Source of the DNA: Coix lacryma-jobi var. lacryma-jobi
Lineage: Eukaryota > Streptophyta > Magnoliopsida > Poales > Poaceae
DNA length: 64,000 nt
Direction of reading: 5' to 3'
NCBI GenBank assembly: GCA_009763385.1
Contig: CM019827.1
Span: 95,020,177-95,084,176 of the forward strand
Below, piece by piece: positions 56,611 to 64,000 of this stretch (positions are counted from its first letter, which is position 1; each line of letters starts with the position of its first letter). The translations under genes were made by a program, and so were the position numbers. The notes below the pieces were generated by a model. That model was not told the DNA's origin, searched no databases, and saw only the letters and a list, made by a program, of their open reading frames with translations.

Positions 56611-56936
56611 GTCTGGATAAGATAAGTTGGATGAGGAGTGAAAAGGCTAGCAAGAAAAGGTAAAGGCATACTATCCCAACGTACTTAGAGAGGAAGTTAT
56701 TAAATTAACTTAAGTGATTAGGACATGATGCATGAATCGTTCGTACGAAACAAGGCAATGCAAAAAAAAACTAAGGTACATAGGGCTTAAAACATGTTGT
56801 CTCGCTAGCTAGTGTTGCCATATACAAGACAAGATAAGAGAAGCAGAGTTTGGACCAAAATAGTCAAGTTTAGTTTGTTTGGACTCAAAATATCTTTTGA
56901 AGTTTTCGGAAGAACACTGCAACGTTATAGTGAGAT

Positions 56937-56948
56937 GCTCCGATACCA
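56937..56948 (-). other. Primer-binding site of F
   Basis: The complement is TGGTATCGGAGC, one change from the tRNA-Met complement, 3 nt inside the 5' LTR end. It sets the orientation of F. Confidence 0.85.
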
Positions 56949-56951
56949 CTC

Positions 56952-59900
56952 TGTGGCGGAACGGTCCTAATCCCATGGCCCACCGGTCCCTGTCATCCAC
57001 TGACAGCCGAACTGATGTTCCGTGTGACCAAGACTGTTCGTCACCGGGCTGCATCAGCGCCCAACGTCTGTAGGATCATCTCACCATTCGGTTACAACAC
57101 TGGATACTTTTACAAATAACATTGGAATACAGAGCGGAAGACTTAAATAACATTAGTTTTACAAACCGAGGTTCCAAATAAGATTAAAGGTGCAGTTATT
57201 ACAAACCATGTTCGGGTAATAGAAATAGGCAACCTAGCCGAGTACAAAAAAAAGATACTTTAATCACCCAGCCCGAGGGTGCACAATTATTCTTCGACCT
57301 CATCGGCCTCTTCCTGGACAACGGTCAAGCAGCAGGGCACAAGACACATCGGGGTCTCAGCCATACCTGCAGCATGGGTAACAAACCCTGAGTACTGGGG
57401 TACTCAACAAGACTTACCCGACTAAAGAAAAGGGAAGAAGACTCAAGAATGAGAGGCTTAGGTAGTCAAGGTAAGGCTTAAGCAAGATCAAGTATTTTGC
57501 AGAAAAAGCATTTTGAAATCCTTGTTTTATTTTTGGAAAGATTCCAGTATTTCTCAATTCTTCATTGTTCATGATTCATTTTACCTTTCAAAAACATACC
57601 TAGTTGAGAACCACTCTCCGTTGACAGTCAGTGACCAAGTCTCCATAACCGAGGAGCAACGTTAATCCGGATAAATAATACTCAGCTGAGGATCCCTATC
57701 CACACTGCATATGTAGCACCCAAGCTTGCATATGCCAACTCGTCTACCACGATTTCCTCCAAGATTGGACCGGTCCTACGCCACCCGGAAGTACAGTACA
57801 CCACTCATATCCAGGCACGACGACCACGTGGGTACAAGCTACTTCCGCCATCTCGCCACTCCCAGTGCGCGGTTGTCGGTCCCAATCAAGGAGTCCTCGG
57901 AGCCAGAGCTTTCCGAAGTATGTGAATAGTTACAAGTCTTGACCAGCAGGCCCCCATACGGATGGTCGCTAATTTTTCTGCCAGAACTATACCTCGGTTA
58001 TATCTCACCCAAGCGTAATAGTCCTGTCAGTTTTTCAACCCTGTCCCGGTCGGTGTCCACTGTTGAGTCCCGGACTACAACATGACGGCACCGTACGCTC
58101 GGACAATCTCTCCTCGCAATTGACTAGGTACGGATCAGATACCTAGCCAATGGCCGGGGAGTAAAACCAAAATCCCATAAAAATTCTTCAAGTGCTCACA
58201 CTTTTGAAAATGACATTTTATTCCAAATCTATTGTATAGCATCACTAAGCATTTTGCAAATAGTTTTTAAAACAGGGCAGGTGGATCTTCTGGTGGAGGT
58301 AACAGTGCAGGTAATAGGTCATCACACAACTCCTATAACCTAATGCAGTAGTTTAACTCAAAGGCATTTTAAGTAAACTTTTGTAAAAACAAGGAAGGGT
58401 TAAAATGCACCGGGGCTTGCCTTGAAGAGCAAAGAGGTCAGGCTCGGGGTCGGCAGTGCTGGTGTCGGAGCTCGGGGTCGCCTCAGGGGTAGGTTCGTCA
58501 GCGGCTGCCTCGGTTTTGATACCTTCTCCTTCAGACACTACACGTATGCAATGATGTATGCTTATGAGGATGCTGACAAAACAAGAGGCTTGAAAAGCGC
58601 AGGACAAAACCTACTGATTCTAGAGTACAACTTTTCAACACGTCAGTAACTCCTAGTATAGACACAAGGTTACTTATCGCTACCCCTAAGCAGGATTAAT
58701 CAAACTTATTAAGTATTATCTACTAAACCTAAGCATAAGTCATGCATGGCATCACAACACCATAGACCAGCGTGGGTGGGGGTCTATGAACAGCAAACAA
58801 TCCAAAAGTCACATCATAGGGCACACAACATGAACCCTAATTGCTTTTCTATTTTTTTTTTAATTATTAAAAAGGTCATTTTATGCAGTTGCTCCAAAAT
58901 TTACCAAATTAATCCCATGGGTTTACTAAGGTATAAATAGATGGGAAAACAAATTTCATAATTTTTGGAGACCATTAAGGTGCTTAACAAAAATCAAACA
59001 TTTAATTAACAAAAGGCACTATTTAACAATTAAAATAAATGCCCAAAAATCAACTTGCTCCAAAAGACTCCAAAATTTCACCAGAGACTAAACATGGCAT
59101 AACTAGCACATAAAAATTTATCTCATGATTTTTGGAGCTACACATGATTTTCTAAAAATCTAAAACCATCCATTTCTTAATTAAAAGAAGGATTTTACAT
59201 TTTCAAATTCTTGCAGAAAAGTCAAGTTTTATATTTTTATAAGGTAAATTGGCCCTGGGACATTCCGAAAGGCCTAAATTGGCCGGTGCACACATCCACT
59301 TTCAATATTTGCCAGAAGACACTATGGTTTCGTGTAATTGGGCCAATAGACATCGACCCTGATCCAATATTTTTATAAAATAGATATAAAATATATAAGT
59401 GCCAAAAAATTATAATATAATTTTTTCCACACTCTACATGATAAGAACTACATACTAAAAATATTTTTTGCGCTGAAATGATCATTTTGCCCCCACTTCA
59501 TAAATAAACAAAGATAACCATGATTAATTAGTTAATTTATTTGTAATATATTAAAAATACTAACAAAATCACAGAATGCATACATCACCAAATCTTGTCT
59601 ATCATAAAAATATCATATCAAAATAACAAAGTTTAATATATCAATTAAGCTCCACAAGAGATAAATCTATAATTCAGTCATGCTAAATATGTCACTATAA
59701 ACTTTTTATTTTGAGCTAAAATTTTTAGCATTGTCAAGATTTGTTGATGTACGCATTCTATGATTTGTCCCAAGATTTGTAGTGACCTACAATCATATAA
59801 GCAAATTAACCATGATTATCTTTGTATATTTATGAAGTGGGGGCAAAATGATCATTTCAGCGCAAAAAAAATATTTTTAGTATGTAGTTCTTATCATGTA

Positions 59901-61754
59901 GAGTGTGGAAAAAATTATATTATAATTTTTTGGCACTTATATAATTTTATATCTATTTTATAAAAATATTGGATGAGGGTCGATGTCTATTGGCCCAATT
60001 ACACGAAACCATAGTGTCTTCTGGCAAATATTGAAAGTGGATGTGCACCGGCCAATTTAGGCCTTTCGGAATGTCCCAGGGCCAATTCTCCCTTTTATAA
60101 AATACTTCAAGGTATAAAGAGTCTACCACGAATGTTTCAGAATTTTTGGAACCAAACAGAAAATCACACAAAAAGATGAAAACTGAACACTATTCAATTA
60201 AAACTGAAAAAGGAAAAATGCACTATGCATCTTCCCCGAGGGCTCGGGCGAATCGCAGGCGAGGCGCACGGCGGACCGGCCGCTCGGGCCTTGCGCTAGG
60301 AAAGCAGAGGGTGGGAAAAGCTTCGCGAACTCACCGTGACTCGGAGCGAGGCTCGGCGAGGCGGTGCAAGGGTCGGAGGAGGGAGTCCGACGGTGGTGGC
60401 GGATCTCTTCGGCGGCGACCGGCGTCCGGCGGCTCTGTCCACCAAAAGAGGTCGCCGAGGGTGCGGTTAGGAGCGCGCTGAGGTGAGGAAGAGAGGGCAG
60501 GGGTCGGAGGGGAGAGAGGAGCACTCATGGCGGCGAATTTCTCGCTTAACCGACGTGCGGCCGTTCGCCGGAGTTGGAGAAGAATCGCTCGCGCCGGCGA
60601 AAGGAGGGACGGAGGGGTGGAATTAGTTGCTCGGGAAGGTGGAGAAGCTCAAGGCGAAGGCAGCGGCGGGCTCGGCTGGCTCTGGGGAGGCTCGGTGGCT
60701 CGGGTTCACGGAGCTCGCCGATGGCGGAGGAAATGGCAGAGCTCGGCGGTTTTTATAGCCGCGGGGTTGTGCGGGGGGGGGTTCGGGCGAATGGTGAGGA
60801 GCATTCGCACGGCACAAAAGGAGGTAGGGAGCAGGGTAGGGCGGCGCGGCGTGGGCGGGAGCTCGCGCGCGGCGCGGCGGCTTGCCGGCGGCCGACAGCT
60901 GCCCGCTGTCCGCGGCCAAGGGGAAAGAGGAGGGGGGGTAGGGGATGGGCGAGGCGGAGGTAGGTAGGGGACGGAGAGGTCGAGCGCTTAGCGCTGGCCT
61001 CGGCGACACGGACGCGGGTCAGCCGGGCTCGGCGAGGCTGAGGCTGCGCCGCTGTCGGCCGGGGCCCTTGCTTTAAAGCTCGTGCGCAGAGTGACATCAC
61101 CCAAACCTTTTCTGAATTTTCGAAAATACTCCCAAAATTTGAACTACACAAAGAAAACTCAAAACACCAAAGTTGCTTAAAATTTTGAGATCTACAACTT
61201 TGTCAATAAAATCTTTTTCTGAAACTCAACAGTTTTTGAGATAATTTTGAAAACTGAAAAGGGAACAAAATTAGAGTTTGAAAGAATTTGAAATTACTTC
61301 TGATTTTGTATAGAAACTTGAAAATCTGTAAATACCAAAGTTGTTCCTTTCGACAAGATCTACAACTTTTCTCATTGGGCCAACTGCAAATTTTGAATAG
61401 TTTTTGAATCAGAAAAAGAGGGGTAAAACTAGAGTTTGGAAATTTAGGGTTTTTCAAAAGGAATTTCAATTCCAAATCTGATTTTGAACTTTGGTCAACA
61501 CAACAAGACATCAAGACACTCAACTGAACAAGATTCACACAAAGCTAAACACAAAGATGAAATTACCATTTTGCCCTTATAGGAAGATTGGGCCTTTAGG
61601 GTTTTTCGAAAAAGAGACCACTACACAAGTCACCACAGAAAAAGGTAAAACCAAAACAAGTATTAGGCAAACATAAATGCATGGCAAGAATGATTAATGA
61701 CTAAAGATGATGACATGTCAGGTTAATTACATATTAATCACCAGAGGTGTTACA
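56952..61754 (-). repeat. 5' LTR of F with foldback insertion
   Basis: It is the same as 49181-53130 apart from the 850-bp element at 59243, scattered substitutions (for example at about 57849 and 57892), and indels in the GC-rich block. TATA box at 60750-60758. Confidence 0.92.
59243..60092. mobile_element. 850-bp foldback transposon (MITE-like)
   Basis: The ends are GGTAAATTGGCCCTGGGA and, on the other strand, GGGAGAATTGGCCCTGGGA. The two arms stay alignable for most of the element, so it forms one long imperfect hairpin. The duplication TTTTATAA (59235-59242 and 60093-60100) is perfect at 8 bp. The 3' LTR of F shows the empty site (about 51457-51466). No ORF is supported. An 8-bp duplication suits hAT; the GGG-type ends and long arms also suit a Mutator-like foldback, so the superfamily is open. 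Confidence 0.9.
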
Positions 61755-62222
61755 GATGCCCACTGATCCAGCATCCGATGCCCATACCAAGGGCAAGATC
61801 AACTCGGATCGCGACGCGGTCTTAATGACTTTTGTTCCTCTTGACATAAGGCATCTCTCTGAGCTACCTAGGGCTATGAAATAACAAGTGTGCACCACAC
61901 CTACCTCAATAGACTCATCTAGGTCAAGCTACTGATTCACACCCCTCTTTATAGTACAGCCAAAGGAAAAAACAAAGACCTAAGACTACCTAAGTGTCCT
62001 CCAACACCATGTGACACATAGCCTAGCCTACCACCGTCTTCGTCTTCCGTCCTTTGAAAACCGAAACGATTTCCATCGCCAGGGGACATGAACTCCATAT
62101 GCCCGTATCGTCGCCATTACCGTGACCTAACTTATCCCAGTTTCTGCAAAACACACGTTAGTCACTAGTAATCTTGTGTTTCATCCAATCACCGAAACCC
62201 ACTAGGGGCCAAGATGCGTTCA

Positions 62223-62235
62223 ATCTCCCCTTTTT
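62223..62235 (-). other. Polypurine tract of E
   Basis: The complement reads AAAAAGGGGAGAT, directly before the LTR start at 62222. Confidence 0.8.
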
Positions 62236-62640
62236 GGTGATTGATGACAACACGAGATCGAGTATAGAGAGAAGAGGTTTTCAAATCATGACATGTATGA
62301 ACTTGCAATGAATAAGGGAAAATGATTAGGGGCAAGCTCATACATATCATGCCAACATCCTGCACTCAACAAGTTAGAGTGAATAGCAAGTGCAAGAGTA
62401 AAGAGCTTGAATACATAACAAATGAGAATTGAGCACAAGTAGTCGAGTACAGCAAAATGACATGTCATATATAATATCATAGTGAGCACAAACATGTCAT
62501 GAGATCCATAGCATAATTATATAACATAAATATGCACAAAAGATGTGATAAGTAAAGAGCGTATGTGAGCGAAACACAACATAAGATATCAAAACCCTCT
62601 CACATCACTCCCCCTATCGCTATACTCGGCCACTCTCCCC
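62236..62640 (-). other. 3' spacer of E
   Basis: AT-rich, non-coding. A further purine tract (complement of CTCCCCCTTTGGC, about 62635) and another near 62610 suggest multiplied tracts, as in A and D. Confidence 0.5.
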
Positions 62641-62660
62641 CTTTGGCATCAAGCGCCAAA

Positions 62661-64000
62661 CTAAGTGTCGCAGGGCGGAGGTGGTGCAGACGAGTCAGGT
62701 GCCGTCTCCGGAGTCCTCTTCGTGAACTCGAACTGCTGAAGGAGGGCCTCAGAGTTGGAGGACGAGTCGCCGGTAGCCTGCTGACCCTCTGGAGCTGGAA
62801 GCTGCTGAGAAGCGGTCGGGGTCTGCTCCGGGATGGATTGCTCTGCCTGCTCTGACTCTGGCACTGACTCCGTCGCAGTCTCTGTAGTAGTGTCAAGCTG
62901 AGTAGTGGAGTGCGGAAGCTCATGTATCGGAGGTAACTCAGCCTGCACGGTCGTCGTGGTCTCGGACTGGACGGGCTCTGTCTGCTCTGAGGACGCTACT
63001 GAGCTCGGGAGGGTCTCGGTAGTAGAAGTAACTGGAGCTGTAGACGTCCAGACTGGGTCCTGCAGATCTGGTGTGGGAAACCAAGTGAGCTCGCTGAAGG
63101 TGGCCGACAGGTCTCATGTCACGGAGGTCGTTGTAGCGTAGAGAGACTCGGTCGGCCTAGGAGTGAATTCTGTCCGTAGTGGACTGAAGAGCGGGGCCCC
63201 GCCTGGAGTAGTAAAGCTCGTAAACTGCGAGGAGCTGGGGCCCTAGAGCTGCTGCGGGCCGAACGGCTGTGGAGGGACTGGTGGCTGCCACTATAGCTGC
63301 TGCTGCGGAGGAGGGGGCTGCTGCCACTGCCACTGAGGAGGACCGCTGGCTAGTCGCTCCATAAAGCTCAAGGTCTGCTGCTGTAAGGCCATCATCTGAT
63401 GCTGCAGGGCGTCTGAGCGCTCCTGGGCCTGCTGCTGTGCAAGTGCCTGCTGCTGGGCCAACCGCTGCTGCTCCTGTGCAAGCCTCTGGACGTCCTGAGT
63501 GACAGTCCTCTGCTGCTCCTCCATCCGTGCTAGAATAGCAAGGAGCGATCTGGATCGGAGGAAGCAGTACCACTGGACCCTGCCTGGTGGTCATGTGCAC
63601 GCGGCTGGTAGCGAAGCGGGAGCTGGTAGTCCTGATCTGAACTGTCCGTGGGATCCGAGACTACGTGTGGGTCACCACCCTCGAGATCGGCAAGCTCCTA
63701 CTCTGTGAGGGCCTGAATGGCCTCGTCCTGCTGCTGAGCTGACTCTGGCACCTTAGGTCTCTGGCGTGAACTAGTCGGTGCCTGCTGCTCTGGCTGCCTG
63801 CGGTCCCAACCGTATCCCAATAACTGACTCATGTTATACTCCGGGAATACGGTCGCAGAACCAGTGAGTGACTGACTGAGGCGGGTACCAGTGGTGGCAG
63901 CGACCTTCCAAAGAATGTATGAAATCCAATGAGCATATGGAAGCTGCCGGCGGGCCTTGATGCCCTCTGCTACAGTGTCCTCAATCTCACACAGGATCAC
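62661..64000 (-). pseudogene. 3'-end ORF of E, unknown function, broken
   Basis: On the minus strand the piece 64000-63698 is open and enters from outside the window (EIEDTVAEGIKARRQL, PYAHWISYILWKV, GYGWDRRQPEQQAP). After a stop and frameshift, a second frame gives a Gln-rich coiled coil (QRLAQEQQRLAQQQALAQQQ, about 63470) and a long Ser/Thr/Pro/Glu-rich tail ending CDT at 62661, with two stops in it. The position, between pol and the polypurine tract, is where some Sireviruses carry an env-like ORF. I see no signal peptide or membrane segment here. I do not recognise the domain; it may belong to the plant transposon-protein families common in grasses. Confidence 0.5.

Larger units (their letters stand above)
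49181..61754 (-). mobile_element. Chromovirus F (Gypsy, Tekay-like), partly deleted
   Basis: The perfect duplication GATGC lies at 49176-49180 and 61755-61759. LTRs of 3950 and 4803 bp (3945 without the 850-bp guest and its 8-bp duplication) differ by few substitutions and some indels in the GC-rich block. The interior is only 3.8 kb: purine tract, chromodomain, integrase, RNase H, partial reverse transcriptase, partial Gag and primer-binding site, all minus strand. The gene order and integrase-linked chromodomain define a chromovirus. It is a young but defective insertion. Confidence 0.92.
48060..62222 (-). repeat. 3' LTR of element E, split by F
   Basis: On the minus strand it starts TGAACGCATCTTGG at 62222, next to a purine tract, and ends CTTGATCCTTTCA at 48060. 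Pieces 48060-49180 and 61760-62222 sum to about 1584 bp. The end with TTCACCCCCC resembles the Sirevirus LTR ends of A to D. It contains a CATCGGACGC cluster (48840-49180) and TATA box complement CTATAAAG (61947-61954). A run of 13 G lies near 48088. Confidence 0.8.

Overview
The window is plant DNA, almost certainly from a grass and probably a panicoid one. The evidence is a dense block of long-LTR Copia elements of the Sirevirus (SIRE/Maximus) type, a chromodomain Gypsy element with LTRs near 4 kb, and a Cassandra element. I see no host gene. Every stretch longer than 300 bases can be assigned to a transposable element. Names such as A, B1 and C3 are mine; equal letters mean related LTRs.

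Layout. Bases 1-632 are the 3' spacer of an old Sirevirus (H). B1 (plus strand) begins inside H at 633. Its leader carries a solo LTR (C1, 2695-4592) and its gag carries a small foldback MITE (4647-4915). Its gag is then split by B2 (minus, 4957-27652, target duplication CTATT). Inside the 3' LTR of B2 lie element A (plus, 5516-16059, duplication ATGTC) and solo LTR C2 (17217-19111, duplication ATTCG). Inside the reverse transcriptase of B2 lies a complete Cassandra element (22630-23372, duplication GGTGG) with 5S rRNA-derived LTRs. B1 gag resumes at 27653 and is cut at 29924 by C3 (plus). The leader of C3 contains a full-length but mutated Sirevirus, B3 (31825-43659). The gag of C3 is cut at 44203 by D (minus, LTR of family A). 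D is cut at 48060 by E (minus), of which the 3' LTR and a 3'-end ORF are visible. The E LTR is split by F, a Tekay-like chromovirus (minus, 49181-61754, duplication GATGC). One F LTR contains an 850-bp foldback element that the other LTR lacks. The stack is therefore H > B1 > C3 > D > E > F > MITE, seven levels deep.

Coding content. All coding sequence is gag-pol. B2 and B3 show the Copia order Gag, protease, integrase, reverse transcriptase and RNase H, all broken. A keeps a Gag with two zinc knuckles but has lost almost all of pol. F keeps a Gag fragment, truncated reverse transcriptase, RNase H, integrase and chromodomain. C3 has an open Gag N-terminus.

Non-coding structure. Two ordered, repeated structures are the most unusual content. 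(1) Four Sireviruses (A, B2, B3, D) carry a tandem series of about five to six stem-loops upstream of the polypurine tract. Both the outer and inner stems change in compensating pairs around a mostly constant UGUCUU loop. (2) The U3 of all A, B, C and D LTRs carries an array of inverted repeats, phased at 36 bp in the best copies, whose arms change in pairs around a constant GGGCCTCA spacer. A third module, clusters of CpG palindromes downstream of the TATA box, differs between copies of one family and is shared between families, as if exchanged as a cassette.
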